Positions 28,608 through 37,988 are shown, counted from the first letter of the stretch. The stretch: DNA of 64,000 nt from CBDFNC01 sp965249895 (GCA_965249895.1 CBDFNC010000003.1:62001-126000), one strand, 5' to 3'. Made by a program: numbers and translations. The notes: generated from the sequence alone by a model not told the origin.

Positions 28608-28961
28608 TTACTTCTTTTCCTGCTCTACACTACTTTTTTCCTCAGTGACTTTGTTGGCTGAAGATTCCTGAGCATAGGGGCGTGTGACGGACTCGGCGGA
28701 CTCTTTAAGTTGGTCCAGAGATTCCTGCAAGCCGGGATCCAAATCCTTCAAACCCTGTTGCTCTGCTTTTTTCAGGTTGTCGTGCAGTTCCTGAATATGT
28801 AACTCCTGGGAAATCTCATTCTTCACCGAGTTCGCCTTGGTTTTTACCGTTTTCACCCAGGACATCACTGTACGGATGGCAACAGGTAACCGCTCCGGCC
28901 CCAACACAATCAGGCCGATCACCGAGATAAGCATCATTTCCCAAAACCCGATATCGAACAT
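28608..28961 (-). CDS. tatB: Sec-independent protein translocase subunit TatB
   Basis: 117 residues: one N-terminal membrane helix (MFDIGFWEMMLISVIGLIVL) with the conserved Glu-8 and the GPERLPVAIRTV hinge, followed by an amphipathic helix and a charged tail ending in a Lys/Glu run. It pairs with TatC as signal receptor. It starts 6 bp after tatA. Confidence 0.96.
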   Translation of the reverse strand: MFDIGFWEMMLISVIGLIVLGPERLPVAIRTVMSWVKTVKTKANSVKNEISQELHIQELHDNLKKAEQQGLKDLDPGLQESLDQLKESAESVTRPYAQESSANKVTEEKSSVEQEKK

Positions 28962-28967
28962 ATAGGC

Positions 28968-29207
28968 CTAGACCTTTTCTTTATCTTTAGCTTTTTCCCC
29001 AACAGCAGGTTTCTGCTCAGCACCTTCGGCTAACGTTTTCTGCTCTGTGGTTTCTGCTTTTTTGGACTCATCATCGCTCATGGCTTTTTTAAAGCCTTTC
29101 ACTGCGCCACCAAGATCGCCGCCCATATTACGCAACTTTTTGGTACCAAATAACAATATCACTATGACGGCAATAATAAGGAGCTGCCAAATACTGATTC
29201 CACCCAT
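28968..29207 (-). CDS. tatA: Sec-independent protein translocase subunit TatA
   Basis: 79 residues: MGGISIWQLLIIAVIVILLF is the membrane helix, then FGTKKLRNMGGDLGGAVKGF is the hinge and amphipathic helix. The tail is Lys/Glu-rich. It polymerises to form the translocation pore. A 160-bp gap to ubiB upstream probably holds its promoter. Confidence 0.97.
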   Translation of the reverse strand: MGGISIWQLLIIAVIVILLFGTKKLRNMGGDLGGAVKGFKKAMSDDESKKAETTEQKTLAEGAEQKPAVGEKAKDKEKV

Positions 29208-29368
29208 TACTTTTTCCTACCTTTTATTAAAAATTTTATATTAAATGCAAAAGCGGGTTACCCGAGCGAGATGCTTCGCCTTGTTGCTCCCACCCAATAT
29301 GCAATATCTACCAATTATAAAAATTGCAGCAAAAGAAACACTGATCCATCACAATGTTATATCAGAGT

Positions 29369-31009
29369 TCAGCTACTACTGGTACTCCGGTAACCCAGGA
29401 TCCAAGCAAGTCCCCCGGCAACTCCCGTTGCCAGCGTCAGTTCAGAATCACTCTGGGTATACAGAATAGCGCAGATAATCAGCAGACTAGCTCCGGTTCC
29501 CAACCAGAACCGGCCTAATGCAAAACGTTTGTTTTGCAGATGCATCTGCTGCTGTATCTTAGCAAGCTCATGTTGCTGTTTTTTTGCAGACTGCAAGCTG
29601 TCATATACCAATTCAGGTAAATCAGGAAGTTTCTCTATCCAGAAAGGTGCTTTTTCTTTAATGGCTCGCACTACGGCCCGCGGGCCTAACTGCTCACTCA
29701 TCCACCTTTCGAGAAAGGGTTTAGCCGTTTGCCATAAATCCAGCTGGGGGTATAAATGTCGACCCAGACCTTCGATATATAATAAGGTTTTTTGCAGCAG
29801 CACAAGCTGGGGTTGCACTTTCATATTAAAGCGCCGAGCAGTATTAAATAGGTTTAATAACACATGACCGAAAGAGATCTCTGCCAGAGGTTTTTCGAAT
29901 ATGGGTTCACATACGGCACGTATGGCAAACTCAAACTCCTCAACCTTGGTTTCCGATGGCACCCAGCCGGAATCGACGTGCAACTGGGCAACCTTGCGGT
30001 AGTCTCGGTTGAAGAAGGCCAGAAAGTTTTCCGCCAGATAGCGCTTATCTTCCTTGTTAAGCGTGCCTACGATACCGCAGTCTATGCCAATCCAGGTCGG
30101 GTCCTGTGGATTCTCGTAGGAGACAAATACATTACCAGGGTGCATATCGGCGTGAAAAAAGCTGTCCCTGAACACCTGGGTAAAGAAAGCCTCCACCCCG
30201 CGCTCCGCCAGCAACTTCATATTGGTGCCCTGGGCTTTCAACGCCTTGACATCCGATACCGGGATACCATAAATACGCTCCATGACCAGGACTTTGTGGG
30301 TGCAATAGTCACTATATATTTCTGGTACATAGAGGATCTTTGAACCTTCGAAATTACGCCTTAGCTGAATGGCGTTGGCTCCTTCGCGCATCAGGTCCAG
30401 CTCATCAATAATGGTGGTTTCGTACTCCTCCACCACCTCAACAGGACGTAATCGGTCGGCTTCCGGGGCAAATTTTTCCATCAAGCCCGCCAGCAGTTTC
30501 ATCAACTGGGTATCGGCACGGATGGTTTTTTCAGAGCCCGGACGGATCACCTTAATAACCACTTCCCGGCCATCACTCTTGAATTTGGCGGTATGCACCT
30601 GGGCTATGGAGGCGGATGCCAGGGCAACAGGGTCAAAGTCGTCGAAAATATCCTGGATTGGAGCGCCAAGATGCTTTTCAATTTCAGCCATGGCTAGCTT
30701 GCCGTCAAATGGCGGCACCTGATCTTGCAGTAGTGCCAGTTGTTCGGCATATTCAGGCGGCAGCAGGTCACGGCGTGTGGACAACATTTGTCCCAATTTA
30801 ATAAATACCGGGCCTAACTCCTGCAAAGCGAGTCGGACCCGCTCTGCCGACGACAGTTCCTGGTGCTTATTCGGGATCCAGAAGATACTTTTACGAAAAA
30901 GCTTAGCCGCTAAAGGCAGACGCTCAGCGGGCACCAATTCATCCAGCCCGTATTCGAGAAATATCTTATTGATATAATAAAAGCGGCTTATTTCCGCAAT
31001 CTTCATCAT
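29369..31009 (-). CDS. ubiB: Ubiquinone biosynthesis kinase-like protein UbiB
   Basis: 546 residues, the same length as E. coli UbiB. ABC1/ADCK atypical kinase-like protein needed for aerobic ubiquinone synthesis. The KxGQ motif (FIKLGQMLSTRRDLLPPEY), the alanine-rich nucleotide loop (ASASIAQVH), HADMHPGN as catalytic loop, GIDCGIVG and two C-terminal membrane helices are all seen. The ATG overlaps the ubiJ stop (ATGA), implying translational coupling. Confidence 0.97.
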   Translation of the reverse strand: MMKIAEISRFYYINKIFLEYGLDELVPAERLPLAAKLFRKSIFWIPNKHQELSSAERVRLALQELGPVFIKLGQMLSTRRDLLPPEYAEQLALLQDQVPPFDGKLAMAEIEKHLGAPIQDIFDDFDPVALASASIAQVHTAKFKSDGREVVIKVIRPGSEKTIRADTQLMKLLAGLMEKFAPEADRLRPVEVVEEYETTIIDELDLMREGANAIQLRRNFEGSKILYVPEIYSDYCTHKVLVMERIYGIPVSDVKALKAQGTNMKLLAERGVEAFFTQVFRDSFFHADMHPGNVFVSYENPQDPTWIGIDCGIVGTLNKEDKRYLAENFLAFFNRDYRKVAQLHVDSGWVPSETKVEEFEFAIRAVCEPIFEKPLAEISFGHVLLNLFNTARRFNMKVQPQLVLLQKTLLYIEGLGRHLYPQLDLWQTAKPFLERWMSEQLGPRAVVRAIKEKAPFWIEKLPDLPELVYDSLQSAKKQQHELAKIQQQMHLQNKRFALGRFWLGTGASLLIICAILYTQSDSELTLATGVAGGLAWILGYRSTSSS

Positions 31010-31620
31010 AAGACAGCCTTCTTAATCAAAGTCTCGACTCTTTTATTAACAGCATCGAAATCCCGCTGAAGTTGTTCTACATCATCACAGAAACAGGCGA
31101 CCTCCAGTGGTCCGGGTGCCAGCCTCAGCTCTTCCGTCACATAGGCCGCTGCATTTTTATGCATCCTGAAAAACTGAGCATCCGCTATGTTTTTCAGCTG
31201 TTTAGCACCATAACAAGCTTTATGGGCCAAAATATCTCCCACATAGTGGGACAAATGCTCCTCCCAATCTATCTCCATTTCAGTTAGCAATTCACCAAAC
31301 TGTTGAACCTTTTGAATATCTCCTTCGACTTCCAGCTTTTCTTCTAATATCAGTTGAGTGGTTTTAGAGCTGTCCTTCAGATCGTCTATCGCTCCGGCGG
31401 ATAAACGAATGATGCAATCGGGCTGTCCTTCAAACCGACTTAACACATCGATTTGTTGTCGACTGATCACGAAAAAAAGCGGTTTACCGATTTCCTTGAT
31501 TTCCACCGAAAACACCAGACCCGACAGCTTATCGCGGCGGGCAGCCGCCATAGCGTCCAGTTTTTGCAGGGAATTAATCGCGGTTTCGATAGATGCAGTG
31601 ATTAGACTGGATACTGGCAT
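31006..31620 (-). CDS. ubiJ: Ubiquinone biosynthesis accessory factor UbiJ
   Basis: 204 residues with an N-terminal SCP2-type lipid-binding domain (LVFSVEIKEIGKPLFFVISR, then PDCIIRLSAGAIDDLKD). It forms with UbiK the scaffold of the Ubi enzyme complex. It lies between ubiE (8 bp) and ubiB (4-bp overlap), the conserved operon order. Confidence 0.94.
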   Translation of the reverse strand: MPVSSLITASIETAINSLQKLDAMAAARRDKLSGLVFSVEIKEIGKPLFFVISRQQIDVLSRFEGQPDCIIRLSAGAIDDLKDSSKTTQLILEEKLEVEGDIQKVQQFGELLTEMEIDWEEHLSHYVGDILAHKACYGAKQLKNIADAQFFRMHKNAAAYVTEELRLAPGPLEVACFCDDVEQLQRDFDAVNKRVETLIKKAVL

Positions 31621-31628
31621 GCTTGTTC

Positions 31629-32384
31629 CTAGAATTTATAACCGCGATGTAGGGCAACAATACCGCCGGTCAGGTTAAAGTACTCCGCTCCCTCGAAACC
31701 GGCATCTTCCATCATGCCTTTTAGCGTGTCCTGATCCGGATGCATACGAATGCTCTCCGCCAGGTATTTATAACTGTCGCCGTCATTGGTTATCACTTCA
31801 CCTATTTTCGGCAGAATATTAAAGGAGTAAAAGTCGTACACCTTGCTTAACGGTTCGAATTCAGGCTTGGAAAATTCCAGCACCAGCAAACGACCACCTG
31901 GCTTAAGCACCCTGAACATAGAACGAAGAGCCTTATCTTTGTCGGTTACGTTACGTAAACCAAAACCTATGGTGATCAGGTCAAAGTGATTATCGGGAAA
32001 TGGCAGCGCTTCGGCGTTGGCTTGGACATATTCCACATTACCTTCGATGCCCAGATCCCTTAATTTGGCGCGACCGACCTTTAGCATAGAGTCATTAATA
32101 TCCGCCAGCACCACCTGGCCGGAATCTCCCACGATACGGGAAAACTTGGCCGTTAAATCACCGGTTCCCCCAGCGAGATCAAGCACCTTCTGACCGCGAC
32201 GCACTCCCGAGCAATCCAGGGCAAAACGTTTCCAGATACGGTGAATACCCATAGACATAAGGTCATTCATAATGTCGTACTTGGCCGCGACAGAATGAAA
32301 TACGTCCGCCACCATATCCGCTTTTTTATCCGCAGCAACGGTTTCAAAGCCGAAATGCGTGGTGTCTTTGGCCGGTTCGGTCAT
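31629..32384 (-). CDS. ubiE: Ubiquinone/menaquinone C-methyltransferase
   Basis: 251 residues. SAM-dependent methyltransferase acting in ubiquinone and menaquinone synthesis. SAM motif VLDLAGGTGDLTAKFSRI (residues about 66-83), ITIGFGLRNVTDKDKAL and GGRLLVLEFSKPE are UbiE signatures. First gene of the ubiE-ubiJ-ubiB block. Confidence 0.97.
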   Translation of the reverse strand: MTEPAKDTTHFGFETVAADKKADMVADVFHSVAAKYDIMNDLMSMGIHRIWKRFALDCSGVRRGQKVLDLAGGTGDLTAKFSRIVGDSGQVVLADINDSMLKVGRAKLRDLGIEGNVEYVQANAEALPFPDNHFDLITIGFGLRNVTDKDKALRSMFRVLKPGGRLLVLEFSKPEFEPLSKVYDFYSFNILPKIGEVITNDGDSYKYLAESIRMHPDQDTLKGMMEDAGFEGAEYFNLTGGIVALHRGYKF

Positions 32385-32765
32385 GGTGATTCCTTAAGAT
32401 CTTTTGCTGGTAAGCCAGGTTAACGCCTGGCAATCTGGTCTTGCTATTGGATGGCTAGTTTACTGCAAGCAGCGACTGTGCTCCACCATTTACTCCGATT
32501 GCTCACTACCATTGTTTATTCATTTCTATATCCCCCCTCTGGCTAAAAAAACAACAAGGGCTTGGCTAATTTCACAGTATTGAGCTGAAGAAGCCAGTAG
32601 GATAACCAGCAAGTTTGTTTAATAGTGCCTTGGGCTCACCCGACATACCGAAAAGTAGCTGCTGCATTTACTAAATGATTGGCAATATTCTGCACTTATG
32701 GGGATAGGGGTTGCATCTCGCTAATCAAGCTTTCGGCTGGTGAGTCCGGCACACCTCCTCTCAAA
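32385..32765. other. Intergenic region between ubiE and prpD
   Basis: About 380 bp with the ubiE promoter to its left and the prpD regulatory sites beginning at 32766 to its right. No open frame or RNA gene recognised. Confidence 0.5.
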
Positions 32766-32903
32766 TTGTCGACAACCTTCAAATCGCATCGCAAAAATGC
32801 AACATAGATCTCACTCTACTCCCGATAAGTGTCGACACAAACCTTGATAAGCTCACCTTTGCCGGCTACTTTATAAGCATTATAATAAAGATTGTCGACA
32901 ATC
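32766..32903 (+). promoter_or_regulatory. prpD promoter with three TGTCGACA operators
   Basis: Three palindromes share the core TGTCGACA: TTGTCGACAA at 32766-32775, AGTGTCGACACA around 32830-32837, and the perfect GATTGTCGACAATC at 32890-32903. A TATAAT -10 box lies at 32881-32886 with a weak -35 17 bp upstream, so the last operator covers the expected transcription start, a repressor position. From memory, GntR-family PrpR regulators of marine gammaproteobacteria use similar sites; no regulator gene is in the window. Confidence 0.65.
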
Positions 32904-32950
32904 TATGTCTTCATTAAATATCAACGACAACGTGAAAACCTGGGGTAAAG

Positions 32951-34402
32951 ATGACTGCAAATGTAGAACCAAACCTCAGGCCGGAGCCAGATGCTTTGCT
33001 ACTTAAAATCGCCAGTTACGTAGCGGACACCGAGATCACTTCTGCGACAGCATTTAATACCGCCAGAAATTGCCTGATGGATACCCTGGGGTGTGGACTT
33101 CTGGCCTTACGTTTTCCGGAATGCACCAAGCATTTAGGTCCAATAGTACCGGGAACGACTGTGCAAAATGGCGCCCGTGTACCAGGCACCAGTCATGTAA
33201 TGGATCCGGTCAAAGCCGCGTGGGATATTGGTTGTACTATCCGCTGGCTGGATTACAACGATACCTGGCTAGCCGCCGAGTGGGGGCATCCATCAGATAA
33301 CCTGGGTGGCATTTTAGCCACCGCGGATTACTTATGCCGGATCGCGGTAGGCCAGGGCAAAGCGCCTCTCACTATGCGCCAGGTCCTGGAAGCCATGATC
33401 AAGGCTCATGAAATCCAGGGAGTATTAGCCCTTGAGAATAGTTACAACCGGGTTGGCCTGGATCACGTATTACTGGTGCGTGTTGCCAGCACTGCCGTTG
33501 TCACTAAATTGCTGGGAGGCAGCAGAGATCAAATTGTAGATGCTGTATCCCAGGCCTGGGCAGACGGCTGCGCCTTACGGACTTATCGTCACGCACCTAA
33601 TGCAGGTTCGAGAAAATCCTGGGCTGCGGGTGATGCCACCAGTCGTGCAGTACGTCTGGCCATGATCACCATGCAAGGCGAAATGGGTTTACCCTCGGTA
33701 CTCACAGCGCCGCAATGGGGTTTTTATGACGTGCTGTTTAAAGGCAAAACCTTTGAGGTAAACCAGGCTTTCGGCAGCTACGTGATGGAAAACGTGCTGT
33801 TTAAGATCTCATTTCCGGCGGAATTCCACAGCCAAACGGCGGTTGAAGCCGCGGTCCAGTTGCATCCTGAAGTAATTGATCGAATCGATGAGATCCAAAA
33901 AATCCAGATTTATACTCATAAATCAGCAATTCGTATTATTTCTAAACAGGGTCCACTGGCTAACCCGGCGGACAGGGATCACTGCCTGCAATATATGGTT
34001 GCTGTTGCTTTGTTATACGGTAACTTAATCGCCGAACATTACGAAGACAGCTTTCACCAGGCAGATAAACGCATCGATCGGCTCAGGGATAAGATGGAGA
34101 TTATCGAAGAGCCCAGATACAGCCAGGAATATCTGGAAGCCGACAAACGCTCCATTGCCAATTCCATACAAATCCACTTTAAGGACGGCACCAGCAGCCA
34201 AAAAGTCGATGTGGAATACCCCTTAGGTCACCTCCGTCGCCGTACAGAAGGGATCCCCGTGCTGGAGCAAAAATTTTTATCTAACCTGAGGACCCGCTTC
34301 CCCGAACAACGCTGCCAGCAAATATTCTCCCTTTGCCTGGATCAACAGCAACTGGAAGACCTGCCTGTCCATGAATTTATGGACCTACTCGTTATCAACT
34401 AA
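32951..34402 (+). CDS. prpD: 2-methylcitrate dehydratase
   Basis: 483 residues, PrpD length. MmgE/PrpD family, dehydrates 2-methylcitrate in propionate degradation. Recognised by NTARNCLMDTLGCGLLAL, RWLDYNDTWLAAEWGHPSDN, HEIQGVLALENSYNRVG and KISFPAEFHSQTAVEAA. GGGGTAAAG precedes the ATG. The other prp genes (B, C, acnD/F) are absent here, and downstream only a 3' piece of prpE remains after a MITE-like element. Confidence 0.95.
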   Translation: MTANVEPNLRPEPDALLLKIASYVADTEITSATAFNTARNCLMDTLGCGLLALRFPECTKHLGPIVPGTTVQNGARVPGTSHVMDPVKAAWDIGCTIRWLDYNDTWLAAEWGHPSDNLGGILATADYLCRIAVGQGKAPLTMRQVLEAMIKAHEIQGVLALENSYNRVGLDHVLLVRVASTAVVTKLLGGSRDQIVDAVSQAWADGCALRTYRHAPNAGSRKSWAAGDATSRAVRLAMITMQGEMGLPSVLTAPQWGFYDVLFKGKTFEVNQAFGSYVMENVLFKISFPAEFHSQTAVEAAVQLHPEVIDRIDEIQKIQIYTHKSAIRIISKQGPLANPADRDHCLQYMVAVALLYGNLIAEHYEDSFHQADKRIDRLRDKMEIIEEPRYSQEYLEADKRSIANSIQIHFKDGTSSQKVDVEYPLGHLRRRTEGIPVLEQKFLSNLRTRFPEQRCQQIFSLCLDQQQLEDLPVHEFMDLLVIN

Positions 34403-34415
34403 CCCAAAGAGGGCT

Positions 34416-34685
34416 TTATATACCCAAGCTGCTTGGGAATACGGGGTTCAGCAAGTCGAGAAGTGACAGGGTTCAAGGCATAAAGCCGAAGGTCTAGTCT
34501 TCTACATCAAGGTTTTACAACGCCGAAGAGGGTTGCTTCTCGTCTTGCCAGAAGGGAGCTCAGCCAGAAAGTCAGCACTGCGTTGCAGAGCTTGAAAAGG
34601 GAGTGCCATTCCCTGCTCGCTGCGCCTTGTTCTGGCATCCTGCCTGAGCTCTGAATCTGCATTTCCAAGTAGTTTGGGTATATAA
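34416..34685. mobile_element. MITE-like element (270 bp) between prpD and prpE remnant
   Basis: 25-bp terminal inverted repeats match at 22 positions: TTATATACCCAAGCTGCTTG at 34416 against the complement of the right end (34661-34685). The interior encodes no transposase; the only frame on it is an incidental minus-strand one. The TATA-palindromic ends hide any short target duplication. It replaced everything between the prpD stop (14 bp left) and the 3' end of prpE, so it probably mediated or accompanied a deletion. Confidence 0.75.
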
Positions 34686-34855
34686 CCTGTCTTAACCAGG
34701 TTTTTATTGTCAGCCGTTTACCCAAGACTCGCTCGGGCAAAATACTGCGCCGTTCTATTCGGCAAATCGTGGATGGTGGAAGCTACCAGGTCCCCTCAAC
34801 CATAGAGGATCCCGCCAACTTGTTTGAACTGGAGGCCTGCCTAAAAGTAGGATAG
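34686..34855 (+). pseudogene. prpE: 3' remnant of propionyl-CoA synthetase
   Basis: In one frame up to a TAG at 34853-34855 the sequence reads QVFIVSRLPKTRSGKILRRS, continuing IRQIVDGGSYQVPSTIEDPA and LFELEACL. This is the C-terminal end of acyl-CoA synthetases of the PrpE type, with the catalytic lysine in TRSGKILRR. About 55 of some 630 codons survive; the 5' boundary coincides with the right end of the MITE-like element. Confidence 0.85.
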
Positions 34856-34868
34856 TAGCAGGAATCGC

Positions 34869-34910
34869 CTGCTGTTCTGTGGGTTGTAGCAAATGGAACA
34901 GCAGTTTTCT
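34869..34910 (+). terminator. Terminator of the former prp operon
   Basis: CTGCTGTTC (34869-34877) pairs perfectly with GAACAGCAG (34896-34904), followed by TTTTCT. It lies just after the prpE remnant stop. The next 340 bp up to 35255 show no gene. Confidence 0.75.
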
Positions 34911-35255
34911 CCATTCTCTTAGGCAGGTATCATTCAGCTGAAATTTTAACCTGCAGACTATATTTAACCTCTTCTTGAGGCAGGGCAACTTTAAGTTAAT
35001 TGCCAGCTGAATCACGTCACCAGGCAGACTAACCTTTTTATATTAATTAGAGATTATTAATATGAAAGGCTGTTTTTAGTTGGATCAAAACCAAAACATC
35101 CCAGCCAGCTGTCACAACTTCATTTTCTCAGCTCTTTTAAAGGCCATCAAGCAGATTTTGATCGTGATTGGTAAAATTTAATCATGAAGAAACACACGGA
35201 TCATCCGCACATAAAATGTATTGTGCGGACAACTCTTAGCAAATGGTATTCAGCA

Positions 35256-35516
35256 TCAATTTAGCAGGGGGTCATCTTTAGCCAGGAGTTTAGAGATCCA
35301 GAGTACAAGTTTATGTTTCATATTCGGCCCCGTTTCCTGATCTTTTGCCAGGGCTGTAATCAGCTTGTCTTGTACTAATAACCGGTAGATACACTCCACC
35401 TTATCTTTGGGAGAAATGCCTGTATCAAAATCGGCATAACCTCGCTTTTTTGCATATTCCCCCCCTAATTTCAGTGCTTTTTTTAGTAACTGCGGCTCAT
35501 TCTTAATCTTTTTCAT
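35256..35516 (-). CDS. DUF5062-like small protein
   Basis: 86 residues, starting MKKIKNEPQLLKKALKLGGE and containing AKKRGYADFDTG, DKVECIYRLLVQDKLI and GPNMKHKLVLWISK. From memory this is the pattern of DUF5062, a small helical family of unknown function in Vibrio and Alteromonadales. No signal peptide. Confidence 0.75.
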   Translation of the reverse strand: MKKIKNEPQLLKKALKLGGEYAKKRGYADFDTGISPKDKVECIYRLLVQDKLITALAKDQETGPNMKHKLVLWISKLLAKDDPLLN

Positions 35517-35714
35517 GGTACCACCAAGCTAAGTTCAACAGATAAATCGCTATTATCAAAATCAACAATTAAAGAGTTAAACAGCAAATTAATAGCATTA
35601 ATCAATATGCAACATTTTAATAACAATTATATTCCACTAGTATTCGTGTGGCCTTTTACAGGGTCAAAAAGTCTGATCCGTTTCTATTAATAACACATAT
35701 ATGAGGTAGCCATT

Positions 35715-36059
35715 ATGGAAGATCTTCATACAGTGGAAGTAATACCAACGCAAAAGGATTTGCAGCAACTGGTTAGTCTAAATCTCAGCCTGGTAACAGA
35801 AAGTGATGAGATCCGGCTATCTAGACTTGAGCAAAGAGCACTGGAGTTGGGAATAGATTTAAACTGGGACCTGGATAACTGGATACGTAGCTTTGGTCGA
35901 GACTATCTATACCGCCCCGAATTGCTAAATAACGCCCCCCTGACCTATTTATGTGCTTTGCTTATCTGCGTGATAAATGAAGATAAGTGGCTCAAACAGG
36001 CGCACCCCGAATTTGTCCATCGACTAATCGACAGATTTAACCGCTTCACTCTACAGTAA
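35715..36059 (+). CDS. Hypothetical protein (114 aa)
   Basis: Soluble, acidic, helical protein starting MEDLHTVEVIPTQKDLQQLV and ending in an amphipathic helix. TATGAGGTAGCC precedes the ATG and a strong bidirectional hairpin follows the stop, so it is probably a real monocistronic gene. No family recognised. Confidence 0.65.
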   Translation: MEDLHTVEVIPTQKDLQQLVSLNLSLVTESDEIRLSRLEQRALELGIDLNWDLDNWIRSFGRDYLYRPELLNNAPLTYLCALLICVINEDKWLKQAHPEFVHRLIDRFNRFTLQ

Positions 36060-36062
36060 AAT

Positions 36063-36087
36063 ACAGGGCCCGTTTAAAGGGCCCTGT
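36063..36087. terminator. Bidirectional terminator
   Basis: Perfect 9-bp stem ACAGGGCCC/GGGCCCTGT with a 7-nt loop, shared by the convergent 35715 gene and LysR gene; it overlaps the last codons of the latter. Confidence 0.75.
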
Positions 36088-37036
36088 TCCTCAATGCATC
36101 AAATAATGCCTGCTTCATCCATCGATAACTCGGTTGTGCACTTTTAAGCTTGTGCCAATACAGCTTCAGCTGGTAATCGGGTATCTGAAAGGGCACTTCA
36201 TATAAGCTAAGGGGAAGGTGTTCGATCATCTTAGTCGCCACTCGCTTGGGAATAGTCACCAGCATATCCGTTTCAGCCACTATATAAGGTGCAACCAAAA
36301 CACTGGGTACCCGTAACCCTACACGCCGTTTAAGCCCCATTTTCCCCAGGCTTTGATCGACTATACCCAGTGTTTCATTCCAGGGAGAGACAAGAATATG
36401 ACTTTGCTGGAGAAAGTTATCTAAGCTTAATTCGCCCATCAAATCCGGGTGGTCTTTTCGCGCCAGGCAACAATAGCTGTCGGTTAACCAGGGTTGGCTT
36501 AATATCAGAGAGGCGGCTTCCGGGTTATGAGTAAACCCCAGGGCAAAATTGATTTCGCCGGACTCCAGTTCGGGAACCGGTACTTTCTGGCTGGTTTGAA
36601 CTAACTTGATCCGAATGTTAGGCGCCATCCTGGTTAAATAAGCCATCAATAAGGGCATAAGGGCTAAACCAGTGTAATCCGTAGCTGCAAACACAAACTC
36701 TTTATCACTGTGGGCCGGGTCAAAGTTCTCACTGGATGCAAGACCTTCTCGGATCAGCGCCAGAGCAGAACTGACCTTGGCTGCCAATAAATCTGCTTTT
36801 TCCGTTGGTAACATCTCGTTTCGGACCCTGACAAAGAGTTCATCATCCAGGCTCTGTCTTAATCTGGCTAATCCATGACTAAAAGCCGAAGGACTAATAC
36901 ACATATGCTCTGAGGCCAAGCGTACGGACCTGTATTTATATAAGCTGTCAAACAAGACAAGGAGATTAAGATCCAATCGGTTAAGATCCATATGAACATC
37001 CTGCAGTTTTATCTGAGAAGTATGCACTTCTATCAT
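36074..37036 (-). CDS. LysR-family transcriptional regulator
   Basis: 320 residues from the first ATG; an internal start at MDLNRLDLNLLVLFDSLYKY would give about 304. Winged-helix DNA-binding domain (EHMCISPSAFSHGLARLRQS) followed by a LysR substrate domain. The DLNLLVLFDSLYKYRSVRLA pattern is close to the NodD/LeuO-like subgroup. It is divergent from the GNAT gene across 60 bp, which it may regulate. Effector unknown. Confidence 0.92.
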   Translation of the reverse strand: MIEVHTSQIKLQDVHMDLNRLDLNLLVLFDSLYKYRSVRLASEHMCISPSAFSHGLARLRQSLDDELFVRVRNEMLPTEKADLLAAKVSSALALIREGLASSENFDPAHSDKEFVFAATDYTGLALMPLLMAYLTRMAPNIRIKLVQTSQKVPVPELESGEINFALGFTHNPEAASLILSQPWLTDSYCCLARKDHPDLMGELSLDNFLQQSHILVSPWNETLGIVDQSLGKMGLKRRVGLRVPSVLVAPYIVAETDMLVTIPKRVATKMIEHLPLSLYEVPFQIPDYQLKLYWHKLKSAQPSYRWMKQALFDALRNRAL

Positions 37037-37096
37037 TCTACTTCAGGAATTACTATGCCGGATAGCTAGAAACCACCTAAATGCAAGGAATCAGCA

Positions 37097-37597
37097 ATGC
37101 AGCAAAATTTATCTTTAAGACCTGCCAAACCCGATGATGCCGAGCTGATCCTTAGCTTTATCACTGAGTTAGCCATTTTCGAAAAAGCAGAACACTGTGT
37201 GGAAGCCAGCGTCGAGAGCATCCACTCTTCGCTTTTATCAATGGATTCTAATGCTCACGCCCTGATTTGCCAGGATCAGGGCGTGGATATCGGCTTCGTT
37301 GTGTATTTCTACAATTACTCAACCTGGTTAGGTAAAAAGGGCTTGTATCTGGAAGATCTTTACATCTCACCTGAATTTAGAAGCCGAGGGGCGGGGAAAT
37401 TTGTCCTGCAACAACTGGCAAAAATAGCAGTTGAACAAGATTGCGGGCGTTTCGAATGGAGTGTACTGGACTGGAACACTCCTGCGATCAAAGTGTATGA
37501 AAAAATAGGCGCCAAAGCCCAACCGGAATGGATTTCCTATCGTATGGATAAAAATGAGCTAGAGGAATTTGCAAAAAATGAGCAGCTTTGGTCTTAA
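37097..37597 (+). CDS. GNAT-family N-acetyltransferase
   Basis: 166 residues. The acetyl-CoA site is in LYLEDLYISPEFRSRGAGK (motif A, R-x-x-G-x-G/A), and WSVLDWNTPAIKVYEKIGA is the C-terminal motif B. The order and spacing resemble diamine/spermidine acetyltransferases (SSAT-like), but the substrate is not determined. Divergent from a LysR regulator. Confidence 0.9.
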   Translation: MQQNLSLRPAKPDDAELILSFITELAIFEKAEHCVEASVESIHSSLLSMDSNAHALICQDQGVDIGFVVYFYNYSTWLGKKGLYLEDLYISPEFRSRGAGKFVLQQLAKIAVEQDCGRFEWSVLDWNTPAIKVYEKIGAKAQPEWISYRMDKNELEEFAKNEQLWS

Positions 37598-37988
37598 TCA
37601 CCACCTGGATCCCATTTTTGTAGCTTCTATTTTTACAAAATTTGCTTAGATCTCTGCTTAGGTCTAAGCTAGCCAGTCTATTTTTTATTCGGTTTGGGAT
37701 AGATATTAGAAGTCAGCTTACTGTTTTTTACCTTTTTTAAGTGGATCTAAAGTAAAGCTGTCGAAATTACGGTGAAATAATACACGTTCTTCCATAAAAT
37801 CGTCTAAATACTGCGCAAGCGGTAGGTTGAAATTCACCCTAACAAGATAACTAATTGATTTTAAATGGAAATGTTTTTTTAGATCTTTTTAAATTCTTTG
37901 TTGACAAGAAGGCGCGAAATCCTAATAATGTGCGCCATTCGCTGAGCAGCTCGGTAACGACGAGGCTTATAAAACTCAGTAAATATAT
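37598..37988 (+). promoter_or_regulatory. Upstream region and promoter of the tRNA cluster
   Basis: About 390 bp without genes. TTGACA at 37901-37906 and TAATAA at 37923-37928 are 16 bp apart, followed by a GC-rich TGTGCGCC discriminator. This is the look of a strong, stringently controlled stable-RNA promoter about 60 bp before the first tRNA-like sequence. Confidence 0.75.

Noticed and set aside
29250..29290. REP element before tatA
   Set aside because: GCGAGATGCTTCGCC resembles part of a REP, but the arms do not pair well and no outer stem exists.
29864..30343. 159-codon plus-strand frame
   Set aside because: Antisense shadow of ubiB, whose minus-strand product is complete and well conserved.
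34507..35015. Minus-strand frames in and after the MITE-like element
   Set aside because: One lies inside the non-coding element and the other is antisense to the prpE remnant and its terminator.
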